Below are positions 1 to 10,153 of a DNA stretch of 43,071 nucleotides, in pieces (position 1 is the first letter of the stretch; every line of letters starts with the position of its first letter). Below the pieces are notes generated by a model. It was not told the origin of the DNA. It saw nothing but the letters and a program-made list of their open reading frames with translations, and did no database searches. A program made the position numbers and the translations under genes. The stretch is from Bacillus sp. JCM 19041 (GTDB lineage Bacteria > Bacillota > Bacilli > Bacillales > Bacillaceae_D). The stretch is taken from positions 1 to 43,071 of the forward strand of contig BAXC01000032.1 in assembly GCA_001310375.1 (NCBI GenBank), read 5' to 3'.

Positions 1-890
1 GAAAATCCGATTGATGCATACATACAAGGCGCATTTGCATCCTTGAGTGCATTTACGAATGCAGGATTCGATTTGACAGGGCAATCCCTCATCCCTTTTG
101 TGAATGATTATTTTGTGCAATCGATTACGATCCTGCTCATCTTTGCTGGTTCGATTGGGTTTCCTGTGCTACTTGAATGTATTGAATATATTAAGCGTAG
201 AGATCGGAGCTTTAAATTTAGTCTGTTTACGAAATTGACAACGGCAACCTATTTCATCGTTTTCTTATTAGGGGCAATGGGCATTTGGTTACTAGAAAAG
301 GATCTTGCTTTTGCAGGACTGAATTGGCATGAAACAGTGACACAATCGATCTTTTTTTCGGCAACAACTAGGAGTGCTGGACTAAGTACAGTTGATTTGA
401 ATGCTTTTCATGTACCTGCTCTTCTTTTAATGTCTTGCTTGATGATGATTGGTGCGAGTCCTTCTAGCGTAGGAGGAGGGATTCGTACGACGACACTTGC
501 TGTTATGGTACTATCAATTAAAAGCTATGCATTAGGACAGAAGCATGTACATGTATTTGGAAGACGTATCCATGAAGAGGATCAACAAAAGTCATTTGTT
601 GTTTTATCGATTTTCGCTTTTCTATTAATTGCCGCTATCATTATGATTATGGTATTTGAACAAGGCTCTGGTATTACATTGTTAGCTGTACTGGTTGAAA
701 CCGCTTCTGCTTTCGGAACGTGTGGGCTCTCACTTGGTATTACGTCTGAATTGACGCTCCCGAGCCAAATTGTCCTTATGGGACTAATGTTAATCGGTCG
801 TGTGGGTATTGTGGCACTCTTGTTTTCGCTACGTAGGTTGAGGAACCTGGTCAATACCGTTATCCGACTGAACGAATTATTATTGGTTAG
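1..890 (+). CDS. ktrB: K+ uptake channel subunit KtrB (TrkH/KtrB family), 5'-truncated, frameshifted near the end
   Basis: Membrane pore subunit of a Ktr Na+-dependent K+ uptake system. The frame is open from base 1, so the gene starts outside the window. Pore-loop signatures are visible: SAFTNAGFDL (second pore), SPSSVGGGIRTTT (third) and SAFGTCGLSLGIT (fourth), each with the glycine that lines the filter, and RVGIVALLFSL in the last helix. The original frame runs on to 948 with an atypical tail. The next frame from about 840 reads EEPGQYRYPTERIIIG and stops at 888-890, which is the usual KtrB C-terminus (RYPxExxxIG). A single base is therefore missing at about 836-840. With that correction the gene ends 20 bases before ktrA, consistent with an operon. 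Family assignment is firm; KtrB versus the paralogue KtrD cannot be told apart. Confidence 0.9.
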
Positions 891-910
891 TGAACGAACT
901 GGGGGATATG

Positions 911-1570
911 ATGAAGAAAAAACAGTTTCTTGTTATTGGAATGGGTAGATTCGGCACGAGCGTAAGCAAAGAATTGTATAAGCAAGGACACGACGTAGTT
1001 GCGGTAGATCAGGATGAAGAGCGAATTCAAGACGCAGAAACATTTACAAGCCGAGCCATTATCGCTGACACAACTCAAGAAAAAACATTGAAATCACTTG
1101 AGCCAACAAACTATGATTGTGTCATTGTAGCGATTGGTGATCATATTCAAGAAAGTATTTTAACGACTTTACTGTTAAAAGAATTAGGTGTCGCAAAAGT
1201 TTGGGTGAAAGCTCGAAATGAACAACACCACCGGGTACTTGAGAAAATTGGAGCGGACCGAATAATTCATCCAGAGCTTGATATGGGTATTCGTATTGCT
1301 CACAGCTTAGACTCGGAGAAAATTATTGACTACGTTGAGATTTCCGCTGATCATAGCATTTTAGAACTACAAGCTACAAAAAAAATTTCAGGCAAAACCC
1401 TTGCTGGATTAAATATACGAAAAAAATACAATTGTAATGTACTAGGCATTAAATCAGGCGGTAAACTAACAATTACACCGATGCCTGACGACGTCATTAA
1501 CGAGAAAGACATTATTATCATTTTAGGGGAGAATAAGGATTTAAAACGGTTTGAAAATCAAGTTCTATAA
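911..1570 (+). CDS. ktrA: K+ uptake regulatory subunit KtrA (RCK/TrkA-N and TrkA-C domains)
   Basis: Cytoplasmic nucleotide-binding ring protein that gates KtrB. The N-terminus has the Rossmann signature VIGMGRFGTSVSKEL (GxGxxG), then an acidic residue after the second strand (VVAVDQDEERI), followed by a C-terminal RCK_C domain from about residue 130. About 219 residues, the normal length for KtrA/KtrC. Two adjacent ATGs (908 and 911) follow GGGGG at 901-905; 911 is preferred because its spacing is better. The gene follows ktrB closely and is followed by a strong terminator, so the two form a complete operon end. KtrA versus KtrC cannot be distinguished here. Confidence 0.9.
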   Translation: MKKKQFLVIGMGRFGTSVSKELYKQGHDVVAVDQDEERIQDAETFTSRAIIADTTQEKTLKSLEPTNYDCVIVAIGDHIQESILTTLLLKELGVAKVWVKARNEQHHRVLEKIGADRIIHPELDMGIRIAHSLDSEKIIDYVEISADHSILELQATKKISGKTLAGLNIRKKYNCNVLGIKSGGKLTITPMPDDVINEKDIIIILGENKDLKRFENQVL

Positions 1571-1610
1571 TAGTAGTTTAACTGGCGTGTCTATTGACGT
1601 GCCGTCCTCT

Positions 1611-1657
1611 GCTTGTCGACAAAGTCTCGTAAAAACGAGACTGTCGACAAGCTTTTT
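1611..1657 (+). terminator. Rho-independent terminator after ktrA
   Basis: A near-perfect long stem: GCTTGTCGAC plus AGTCTCGT pairs with ACGAGACT plus GTCGACAAGC around an AAAA loop, followed by TTTTTT. It closes the ktrB-ktrA operon. Confidence 0.92.
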
Positions 1658-2188
1658 TACTGATGAGTGAATAGACGATGTTTTTCCTGCTTTGTCCTTG
1701 CTCTATGCACACACTTCGCTTTTCGCGGACGACGGCCATAGCGAGAAGCTCATCTTCGAGTAATTATAGGAAAAAGTCGTGAACCTACATACTATCGCCG
1801 TTGAAGCTAAATAGAAGAAGTCAAACATTGCTAACAACTTCAAGAAAAACAAGACCGATCATGCTGACTTATAAACGTCTTGTTTTAGATTCCAAGATTT
1901 TCTCCACTTCGTATAATTAATCTGGATCATGATATACGGGCTTAAATAAAAAATAACCCTCTCATAAGTGTAAACTATACAGAAAATGAGACAGAATATT
2001 CATACGTACTATAGTACTAAATGTTAGAAAATTCATTTACTTATTCTCTTCGTTCCGGTAGCATAGATTTAAAAGTAATTGGAAGAACTTTTTAGGTTAA
2101 ATCTTGAATCTCTTTTATTTATGAAGAAGGATAATTGAAAGGCGATTATTATGAAGATACTTTTTAAAATAACTTTTTGAAGTGAGGG
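1658..2188. other. Intergenic region before the sugar operon
   Basis: No convincing coding sequence on either strand. It holds a 10-bp inverted repeat (AAAACAAGAC at 1846-1855 and GTCTTGTTTT at 1877-1886) that could be a terminator, and a perfect 12-bp palindrome GTACTATAGTAC at 2006-2017 that could be an operator. Neither can be tied to a named regulator. The promoter of the downstream operon should lie here, but no clear -35/-10 pair was found. Confidence 0.5.
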
Positions 2189-3410
2189 ATGATTAATTAA
2201 AACGAAACTGCACGTACATGAAGTGAATCGCGTAAATGTATTAAATATTATTCGATCAGAAGGACCAATATCAAAAGCAGAGATTGCAGAGCATGTTCAG
2301 GTGAGCCCGACAACAGTATCAACGATTCTAATGAAGCTGATGAGAGAAGACTATGTCAGAGAGGAAGGGATAGGGGACTCAACTGGTGGACGGAAGCCGG
2401 TATTATATCGATTTAACCCTGATAAAGCTTATATCATTGCGGTTTCAATGCGAAATTCTTCCATTCAATTGGCCGTTTTAAACTTGGCAGGGGATCGGAA
2501 GAAAGAACGTATATACAATGTGGAAAATGCTAAAGGAGAGACATATATTCATTATTTAATGAATGTGCTTTCGCTGTTTATTGATTCAATTAACAGTCAA
2601 ACAAAATTTGTTGGAATTTCAATCGTTTGTCCAGGAGTCGTAGATGCAAAGAATGGCACCATCCTCTATAATGCAAAGCTTGATTTATATGACGTTGAGC
2701 TGAAAGCAAGGGTCGAACAGGCTTTTGGTCTTCAAACACATGTTGAGAATGATATGAATGCTCTTGTTATCGCGGAGAAACAGTTTGGTGATGCACCTTT
2801 CCGTGAAATGCTCTATCTGTCGATTGATGAAGGTGTAGGCTCTGGGATTGTTGTTAATGATCATATATTCCGTGGATACAGTGGCAGTGCTGGAGAAATA
2901 GGGCATATGTCCGTTGTTCCAGGTGGAATCAGTTGTTCTTGTGGCAATCAAGGTTGCTTAGAGAACTATGTTAGTTGGCCAGCTATATATGCTCGGATTC
3001 TCTCGGGCTGGTTTACACAAAAAGAAGATAGTTCCATTGTTGAAAAAGCAAATCGGATGCCGGAAATGATCAAACCTACCCATTTTGTTGAGTCAGTGTG
3101 CGAAGGGGATCCTTTTGCTCTAAAAATAGTAGAGGAGATGGCAGAATATATAGCTGTAGCCATTACAAATGTGCTTCATTTTATGAATCCACAAGCAGTT
3201 ATTGTAAATGGAGAACATGTGGTAAACAATGAACCTCTAATTTCATTAATTAAAAAGAAGGTTGAGAGAAGAGCAATGAAGATTGTTACGAAAGATCTTG
3301 AAATTAGACAGACAGCATTAAGTAACGATATGAATTTGTTAGGTGCGCTAGCTGTTTTGCTCCAAGATGAAATGCAGGTTGGAAAATACAATGTATTTTT
3401 GCAACAGTAA
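2189..3410 (+). CDS. ROK-family transcriptional regulator of sugar operon 1
   Basis: DNA-binding repressor of the XylR/NagC type: an N-terminal winged helix-turn-helix (KAEIAEHVQVSPTTVSTILMK, roughly residues 18-40) fused to a ROK sugar-kinase-like domain. The ROK zinc motif is present (CSCGNQGCLENY), as are VENDMNAL and the GEIGHM segment. The start is uncertain. The fixed frame opens at GTG 2223, but codons just upstream read KTKLHVHE and fit the family N-terminus. ATG 2189 after AGTGAGGG would join them if one T in AATTAAAA is an extra base. It heads a solute-binding protein and permeases, so it probably senses the transported sugar. The inducer is unknown. Confidence 0.85.
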
Positions 3411-3430
3411 AAAGTGTGAGGAGGCGAAGC

Positions 3431-4692
3431 ATGAAAAGGTGGGCCAAATGGATAAGCTATCTGTAATTGCGTTAGGGACAGTGGGATGTAGTAATGGTGA
3501 CGAAGAATCAGGTGGAGAGTCGATCAGTCTTGCTCTTTGGGATGAAAATGCGAGCGAAGCGGTAGATGGAGCAATTGCTTTATTTAAGGAAAAGCACCCT
3601 GGAGTCGAAGTAAATGTGACATATAGCCCGTTTTCACAATATTGGACAACTCTTAGGACAAGCATTGGAGCAGGAGCTGGCCCGGATCTTTTTTGGATGA
3701 ATGCAGTGAATTTTTATCAATATGCAGAACCTGGTTTAATCCAAAACCTAGAACCATTTATAGAAGGTGACCCGGGTTTTGAAAAAAGCGATTATTATGA
3801 AAGTATGATTGACTTATACAGCTATGAAGATGAATTGCATGGTGCGCCGTACTTTGTTGATGCCATTGGTCTTTACTATAATAAAGAAATTTTTGATGAG
3901 GCTGGTGTTGATTATCCTGATGAAACGTGGACATGGGAAGACATTGAGCGAGTCGGTGCAGAGTTAACGGATCCAGAGGAAGGCATTTACGGTTATTTAG
4001 CCCCGATTGTCTCTAACCAATCTGGTTATTACAACTATATTCATCAAGCGGGTGGTGAAATTGTTAGTGAGGATCAGTTGGAATCAGGTTTTCGGACCGA
4101 TGCGGCAAAAGAAGCGTTTGCGTTCGTCGAACGTTTGATTGATCAAGGCATTTCCCCAGATATTAAATCGCAAATACAAAATGACAACAATCAGTTATTT
4201 ATGTCAAACCAACTTGCGATGATGCCAGCAATTTCCGTTATGGGGGTGACATATCGTGAGGAACTTGGTGACAAAGTAGATGTTGCTCCGTTGCCAAGTT
4301 ATAAGGAGGAAGCATCGATTTTGCATGGCATTAGCTGGGCGATGAATAAGGAGGCTGACCATCCAGAGCTTGCATGGGAGTTAATGAAAGAACTTACAGG
4401 AGAAGCGGGAAATGACATTATCGCAGAAACGGGGTTTTCGACACCAGCAGCCCGTGCATCAGGCGATTTATGGCTTGAATCATTGCCGGGTATGAACTTG
4501 CAAGTATTTATTGATGCCCAGGAAACAGGGGCTCCTTACCCGCTTTCACGTAATACAATGGAATGGCAACGGATGGAGACAACAGAAATTCAAGGGGCGT
4601 TTTTGTCTGGAGAGTCGATTGATGACGTTCTTGAGCGTGTTGGATTAGAGATGGAAAGAATTTTAGGACAAGGACAAGAAGAGCAGGAATAA
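3431..4692 (+). CDS. Extracellular sugar-binding lipoprotein of ABC importer 1 (frameshift in signal peptide)
   Basis: Family 1 solute-binding protein that captures a sugar or oligosaccharide outside the membrane. The body is typical: SLALWDENASEAVDGAIALF at the first strand, GPDLFWMNAVNFYQYAEPG, then YYNKEIFDEAGVDYPDETWTW, about 415 residues. The good ribosome site GAGGAGG precedes ATG 3431, which begins MKRWAKWISYL and then stops. The main frame resumes as VIALGTVGCSNGDEESG, giving a lipobox with Cys. One base is therefore missing at about 3455-3464. It overlaps neither neighbour after correction and is followed 13 bases later by the first permease. Substrate unknown. Confidence 0.88.
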
Positions 4693-4705
4693 AGGGGGAA
4701 AGCAA

Positions 4706-5635
4706 ATGACACGCGCTTCAGTGAATGTAGATTCTGCACCTGTATTAAAAAAGAAGAAATGGACAAAAGATGCGTGGTGGGCGCTTTTGTTTATCGGACC
4801 AACTTTTTTAGGCTTGTTTACATTTTATATTGGCCCTGCTATTGCTTCCTTTGCTCTGTCTTTTACTCACTGGGACGGGTTGACGTCTCCGACTTTTGCT
4901 GGTTTGGAAAATTTAATTGCTCTTTTCACGAGCCCTGTTTTTATGAGGTCGCTCTTAAATACAATTGTCTTTATGTTAGTCGCTGTCCCCGCCTCTGTAG
5001 CGTTTGCGACACTTGTCGCTGTCTTATTAAATCAAAGAATTAGAGGGATGATCTTTTACCGCGCACTTTATTTCCTGCCAGTAGTAACGATGCCAATCGC
5101 CGTTGGTATGGTATGGAAATGGCTCTATAACACTGAATTTGGTTTATTTAACTATCTTCTTGGTGCGGTAGGTTTACCGCAGCCAGAATGGTTGTTTAAT
5201 CCGTCTATTGCGCTTCTTTCTGTTATTGCAGTGTATGTGTGGATGACAATTGGGAATAACGTCATTTTGATCTTAGCTGGTCTTCAGAGCGTGGATCCTG
5301 GCTACTACGAAGCAGCAGAGATTGATGGCGCCTCAAAGGTGAGACAGTTTTTTTCTATTACATTACCGTTAATTACACCTACTTTATTTTTTGTAATTGT
5401 GACTGCGATGATTAGTTCATTGCAAGTATTTGATTTATTATTTGTCATGATTGGCGATACGACTGCTTTAGTTGGACCACTGCGGACAATTGTGTATGGG
5501 GTGTATGAATCAGGCTTTATGTTCTCGCAAATGGGCTATGCTTCTGCACAGGCATTTATTTTGTTCTTGTTGATTCTTGGGATTACGATTTTGCAATTTG
5601 TGGGGCAGAAAAAATGGGTACATTATGATGGTTAA
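4706..5635 (+). CDS. Sugar ABC transporter permease, MalF/UgpA type
   Basis: Inner-membrane permease (309 residues, about six helices) of carbohydrate ABC importer 1. The cytoplasmic EAA loop that docks the ATPase is clear: YYEAAEIDGASKVRQFFSI, followed by TLPLITPTLFF. The N-terminus has the FxxGPTFLGLFTFYIGPA helix usual in this subfamily. The start ATG 4706 follows AAAGGGGGAAAGCAA. No frameshift. It sits between the binding protein and the second permease. No ATPase is encoded in the operon, so a shared MsmX-type ATPase is expected (family knowledge, not visible here). Confidence 0.93.
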   Translation: MTRASVNVDSAPVLKKKKWTKDAWWALLFIGPTFLGLFTFYIGPAIASFALSFTHWDGLTSPTFAGLENLIALFTSPVFMRSLLNTIVFMLVAVPASVAFATLVAVLLNQRIRGMIFYRALYFLPVVTMPIAVGMVWKWLYNTEFGLFNYLLGAVGLPQPEWLFNPSIALLSVIAVYVWMTIGNNVILILAGLQSVDPGYYEAAEIDGASKVRQFFSITLPLITPTLFFVIVTAMISSLQVFDLLFVMIGDTTALVGPLRTIVYGVYESGFMFSQMGYASAQAFILFLLILGITILQFVGQKKWVHYDG

Positions 5636-5656
5636 TCCGGGAGAGGGTGAGTGTGC

Positions 5657-6465
5657 ATGAAAAAGGCTTGGATTCATTTGTTGCTTATTGTTGGTGCAAT
5701 TGTGATGATCATTCCATTTTTCTGGATGATTTCTACATCATTCAAATCTTATTTAGAGTCGATGCAAATTCCGCCAACCATCTTTCCAGAACAACTACGG
5801 CTAGAAAACTATGCAGGTGTGTTCGAAAGTGCCGATTTTTTAACGTATTATGCAAACACCATTTTTGTCACTGTTGTTCGAACGGCTGCCCAATTGTTTC
5901 TTTGTTCTATGGCGGCATATGCCTTTGCTCGACTTGAATTCCCTTTTAAAAATACGTTGTTCATATTAATTTTATCCGTGTTAATGGTTCCAATCCAAGT
6001 TATCTTGATACCAAATTATGCATTGTTATCACAGTTTGGATGGATTGATACTTTCTATGCTCTAATCGTACCGGGGATTTTCAGTGCATTTGGTGTGTTT
6101 CTGCTGCGGCAATTTTTTATGGGAATTCCTAAGGAGCTTGATGAGGCAGCGATCATTGATGGGTGCTCAAAGTGGGGTGTGTATTGGCGAGTGATTTTGC
6201 CTAATGCTAAACCGGCTCTTGTTGCTCTTGGCATTTTCACTGTACTGGCATCATGGAATGATTTTATGTGGCCACTTGTGATGACAAACTCTGCCGATAT
6301 GCGTGTTCTCTCTGTAGCATTGCCAATTTTGAAGGTCAATATACAACAGAATATCCGTTATTAATGGCCGCTGCACTTATGTCAACAATTCCAATGTTAA
6401 TAATGTTTCTTTTCTTACAAAAGCATTTAATTGCAGGAATTGCACTAGGTGGAGTGCGAAGATAG
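5657..6465 (+). CDS. Sugar ABC transporter permease, MalG/UgpE type (frameshifted)
   Basis: Second permease of importer 1, about 269 residues. It shows the EAA loop (PKELDEAAIIDGCSKWGVYW) and the C-terminus typical of the family (LFLQKHLIAGIALGGVRR). The frame that starts at ATG 5657 (after GGGAGAGGGTGA) ends early at 6364. From about 6325 the neighbouring frame reads NFEGQYTTEYPLLMAAAL, which is the conserved continuation. One base is missing at about 6324-6330, in the stretch TTGCCAATTTT. Apart from that the protein looks complete. Confidence 0.88.
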
Positions 6466-6501
6466 TAAAGACGAAATTAAAAAGAGTTAGGAGATGTGAA
6501 T

Positions 6502-7517
6502 ATGATTCGAGTAATGGTTGTTGGTCTCGGCACAATGGGGTCCGTACATGCTGCTAGTTATGCGGGGATGGAAGATGCAGAGCTAACTGCAGTTGTGGAT
6601 ATAAGGGAGAAAAGAGCGAATGAGCTTGCAAAGAAATATGGTGCCAAAGCGTTTTATTCTTTCGATGAAGCAGCAGCAGTAGTAGGTTCAGAAATTGATG
6701 TGATCTCCGTCTGTTTGCCAACAGATCTTCATCCTGAATATGTAAAGAAAGCTGCTGATTTAAACGTTTCTATCATATGTGAGAAGCCTCTCGCAAGGTC
6801 TCTAGAATCTGCGCAAGATATGATTTCCTACTGTCAACAAAAAGAAGTAAACCTCTATGTTGGTCATGTTGTACGATTTTTCCCCGAGTATCAAAGAGCG
6901 AAGCAAGTTCTTGATGGAGGTGCTATTGGAAAAGTTGGTGTTGTTCGGACAACAAGAGGCGGTTCTTTTCCAGTTGCAACAGAGGATTGGTATGCAAACA
7001 CCGATCGGAGTGGAGGACTTGTGCTTGATTTAATGGTCCATGATTTTGATTTTTTACGTTGGTGTTTCGGTGAAGTTGAGCGGGTGTACGCACGGAATAT
7101 GGCAGGTATTTCAGGAGTGAACGCACAACGGAAGGATTATGCACTTGTCACGATTCGTTTTACCAATGGAGTTATTGCCCACCTGGAAGGAACATGGCCC
7201 ATGAAGGTTTTAGAACATCATTTGAAATTGCTGGAAGGGACGGCATTATTCATTATGATAGCCAAAAGAATCAAGCGCTTGTGGCGGAAAAAGGTAGTCC
7301 TGATGGAAAACCTGGGGTTGCCGTTCCTGAAAGTCCGTTAAAATCTTCCCCTTATGACTTAGAGCTAAGGCATTTCATTGAGTGTATAAAAACGAACAGA
7401 GAGCCTATTGTCACTGCTGATGATGCGTATAAAGCGGTGGAAATCGCAATGGCCGCTCTTCAATCGATAAAAGAGAAAAAGCCAGTAACCATTCATTCGC
7501 AAACGGTACAGTTATAA
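6502..7517 (+). CDS. Gfo/Idh/MocA-family NAD(P)-dependent sugar oxidoreductase A (frameshifted)
   Basis: Oxidises or reduces a sugar or cyclitol hydroxyl with NAD(P). The N-terminal Rossmann motif is VVGLGTMGSVHAASY; the family EKP motif is ICEKPLARSLESAQ with the catalytic lysine; the second domain includes GGLVLDLMVHDFDFLRW with the conserved D and H. ATG 6502 has the ribosome site AGGAG. The initial frame diverges after HLEGTWP at about 7197-7202. The other frame continues as HEGFRTSFEIAGRDGIIHYD and ends at 7517. One base is missing. It is followed by a second oxidoreductase of the same family, and the pair probably acts on the sugar imported by this operon. Confidence 0.88.
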
Positions 7518-7534
7518 TGAAGGAGGAGATAAGA

Positions 7535-8532
7535 ATGAACGTAGGAATAATTAGCTTTGCACATGGCCACGCCCATGCATATGCGTCAAGTTTGGTCGGG
7601 ATTGATGATGTAACTATTGTTGGGATTGCGGATGATAATGAGGAGCGAGGCAGAGAAGCTGCGAACCAATACAAAACGACATACTACAATTCATACAAGG
7701 AACTGCTCAATCAAGGACTTGATGCAGTCATTGTCACTTCAGAAAATGCGCGCCATAAAGAACATGCGATAGCAGCGGCGCAGGCAGGTGCTGCTGTTCT
7801 ATGTGAAAAGCCAATTGCTCATACGGTACAAGATGCTCAGGAATTGATCGCTGCCTGCGATGAAGCAGGGGTTTTGCTTCAAACTGCCTTTCCTGTTCGT
7901 TTTAATGAAGCGATTAAACGAGCGAAAGCACGGATTGATGCAGGAGAGTTTGGAGATATTATCGCCGTTAAAGGAACAAACAGAGGGAAGAATCCTGGTG
8001 GGTGGTTTAACGACAAACAGCTTGCAGGTGGAGGAGCAGTAATTGACCATACGGTTCATGTAGTCGATATTATGCGCTGGGTTCTGAAAGAGGAGGTACA
8101 GGACGTTTATGCGGAAATTGACCAACACTTCTCGACGAATGATATTGACGATGCTGGAGTCCTGTCATTCACATTTGAGAGTGGTATTTTTGCAACTTTA
8201 GACTGCAGTTGGTCACGCAATTCCAACTTTCCGACATGGGGAGATGTTACGCTTGAGTTTATCGGGACAGAAGGAACGTTGAAAGTGGATGCACAGCGCA
8301 AAAGTTAGATTTATTCCATACTGGTGGCCTGAAGTATGACTTCTGGGGCGACAATATGGACGATAGCCTTGTACGAGATTTTATTGAGAGTGTGCGTGAG
8401 AAACGCCAACCGTCTGTTACAGGAACGGATGGCCTTAGAGCGCTAGAAGTGGCGATTGGTGCTTATGCCTCTGCTGCTAAAGGAGAAGTTGTTGCTTTGC
8501 GCGGAATTGAAAGAGAAAGGGTGTCTCCATGA
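7535..8532 (+). CDS. Gfo/Idh/MocA-family NAD(P)-dependent sugar oxidoreductase B (frameshifted)
   Basis: Second dehydrogenase of the operon. It opens MNVGIISFAHGHAHAYAS, with the nucleotide-binding loop modified to a His-rich FAHGHAH in place of GxGxxG. The motif LCEKPIAHTVQDAQEL carries the catalytic lysine, and GGGAVIDHTVHVVDIMRW the conserved D and H. The start is ATG 7535 after AAGGAGGAGA; the upstream in-frame ATG 7517 overlaps the previous stop and is not preferred. The first frame ends at 8308. An A4 run at about 8298 that should be A5 restores QRKKLDLFHTGGLKYDFWGD and a full C-terminus ending at 8532. Its stop overlaps the next start (ATGA). Confidence 0.87.
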
Positions 8533-9371
8533 AAAAAGGTATAAACCAATGGTGTTATCCTGCAGGTACACCACTTGATAGCGTACTTGAGTGGACGAAA
8601 GAGGCGGGGTTTTCTTCAATTGAATTAAATGTAGGCCATTCTGGCGACGTAGGGCTTACGCTTGATACTACTCCAGAAGAAGCGAAGGAAATTGTCAAGC
8701 AAATACAAACGGTGGGGCTTGAGATTGACAGTCTTTCAACCGCATTGTTGTGGGAGACTCCCCTCTCTGCAAAGGAAGAGTCTGTACAGGAAGATGGCAA
8801 ACAAGTAGTGAAAAAAATGCTTGAACTTGCTCATACATTAAAGGCTAGTACGGTTCTGGTTGTGCCCGGGGTCGTCACACAAGACGTCCCGTATGATCAA
8901 TGTTATAAACGAAGCTTGTCTGCATTAAAAGAGCTTGCGCCATTAGCTGAACAATTAAATGTATCGATTGGGATTGAAAATGTATGGAACCGCTTCCTCC
9001 TGTCTCCACTCGAAATGGTTGCTTATATTGATGGAGTTGCTTCGACTCACGTCGGTGCCTATTTCGATGTTGGCAATGTACTACAGTTTGGTTACCCAGA
9101 ACAGTGGATATCGATCTTAGGTGAACGAATTTTAAAAGTGCATGTGAAAGATTTTAAAACAAGCATTGGCAATATGACAGGATTTACGAATCTTCTATCC
9201 GGAGACGTGGATTGGGTAAATGTAATGAAAGAACTTAAGAGGATTGGCTATACAGGAGAGCTGACGGCAGAGCTAACGCCATATGCACATGATCCTGCAG
9301 CTCTTGCATTTGATACAGCGCGACATATGGATGTGTTACTTGGTACAGGAAAAACAAGGCAGTATATGTAA
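8529..9371 (+). CDS. Sugar phosphate isomerase/epimerase-like TIM-barrel protein
   Basis: Xylose-isomerase-like (AP endonuclease 2 superfamily) TIM barrel of 280 residues. Metal-ligand positions typical of the family are visible: E in GIENVWNRF, D in AYFDVGNVLQFG, H in KVHVKDFK, and E in LTAELTPY. The start overlaps the preceding stop, so it is translationally coupled. As the last gene of an operon with two Gfo/Idh dehydrogenases, it probably isomerises, epimerises or eliminates a keto-sugar intermediate. The exact reaction cannot be named. It is followed at once by a hairpin terminator. Confidence 0.88.
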   Translation: MKKGINQWCYPAGTPLDSVLEWTKEAGFSSIELNVGHSGDVGLTLDTTPEEAKEIVKQIQTVGLEIDSLSTALLWETPLSAKEESVQEDGKQVVKKMLELAHTLKASTVLVVPGVVTQDVPYDQCYKRSLSALKELAPLAEQLNVSIGIENVWNRFLLSPLEMVAYIDGVASTHVGAYFDVGNVLQFGYPEQWISILGERILKVHVKDFKTSIGNMTGFTNLLSGDVDWVNVMKELKRIGYTGELTAELTPYAHDPAALAFDTARHMDVLLGTGKTRQYM

Positions 9372-9375
9372 CGGG

Positions 9376-9576
9376 GAAACGGCCTTCTTGGCCGTTTCAG
9401 ACTGAAGATAAACGCTCGCATACGTCGTCGCTCGATTCGGTCATATGCTCATGAACCTCTTGTTCGATTGGCATCTTCCCTCGTCTTCGCTCCTAGTCTG
9501 ACAAACGTTTTCTTTTCAGTCTGGATCGGTTATCGACGTTGTCGCCAACCTCAAACGGCCTTCTTGGCCGTTTTTT
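9376..9576 (+). repeat. Short element bounded by two identical terminator hairpins
   Basis: The 21-base sequence forming AAACGGCC-TTCTT-GGCCGTTT occurs at 9377-9397 and again, identically, at 9553-9573, with a period of 176 bases. The second copy is followed by a T-tract and is a good intrinsic terminator; the first copy lacks a long T-tract. Between them, arms CAGACTGAA (9398-9406) and TTCAGTCTG (9515-9523) form an inverted repeat. No coding sequence is seen inside. It closes sugar operon 1. The region from 9577 to 9747 shows nothing else except the ribosome site of the next gene. Confidence 0.75.
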
Positions 9577-9747
9577 GTTGGAAATCAGTAGTAATGCATG
9601 TTTGTGCATAAAGACTAGGCTGAAAGTAATAGTTTGATCCAATTTATTGGATGATTAGGGCGTGTTTAGGCTAATGATAGATTGAATATTCTATGGGGGA
9701 CTTTTAGAATTAGATATAACTGGAAAATTTAAAAAAGGAGGGGCCTC

Positions 9748-10137
9748 ATGGATCATTCATTCCAAATTGAACGGCTTCAAATGAGCATAAGCTCTCTTCG
9801 AGGAGATATACGGCAGACTGAACAAGAGATTGAGAGGCTCCAAACAGCAAAAAGTACATTAATTCAAGAACAACAATTTCTTCACAATGACAAAGCGGCC
9901 ACGAAGCAACCGGAGCTAAGCTACGATATGTGGCGGGGAAAAGAAACGGAAGAACATGAGCAGAAGCGCTTTCAATTAGAAATGTCCTATAGTTATTCAC
10001 AAGAACAGCTAGAAGGAATCATTACAACGATTGAAACGAAAATATCGGATTTGCGCAACAGTATTAACAACAGTTATCAATCAATACAGTCAAAGCAATC
10101 GAGCATTGATTCGTTAAGGCGTGCACAAAAAAATTGA
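9748..10137 (+). CDS. LXG-associated helical partner, DUF5082/YwqH-like
   Basis: A 129-residue, almost wholly helical, charged protein with heptad-like coiled-coil segments (residues 5-45 and 75-125) and a central WRGKETEEHEQ segment. It matches the size, composition and position of B. subtilis YwqH-type proteins that precede LXG toxins. Such small proteins are reported as partners needed for LXG export through the type VIIb system (family knowledge). AAGGAGGGG precedes ATG 9748. It is the first gene of a compact locus: partner 1, partner 2, LXG toxin. Confidence 0.8.
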   Translation: MDHSFQIERLQMSISSLRGDIRQTEQEIERLQTAKSTLIQEQQFLHNDKAATKQPELSYDMWRGKETEEHEQKRFQLEMSYSYSQEQLEGIITTIETKISDLRNSINNSYQSIQSKQSSIDSLRRAQKN

Positions 10138-10153
10138 GGTGAGGTGAGAGAAG

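Noticed and set aside
1690..1760. GC-rich patch with partial dyads in the gap after ktrA
   Set aside because: Pairing is short and imperfect and no riboswitch or known RNA could be recognised.
2006..2017. Palindrome GTACTATAGTAC as ROK operator
   Set aside because: It is 180 bases before the start and occurs once; a palindrome this short made only of TA/GTAC elements can occur by chance.
3367..3430. Upstream extension of the first sugar-binding protein into the ROK gene
   Set aside because: The extension has no signal peptide character and overlaps the ROK coding region; ATG 3431 with GAGGAGG and a corrected signal peptide is far better.
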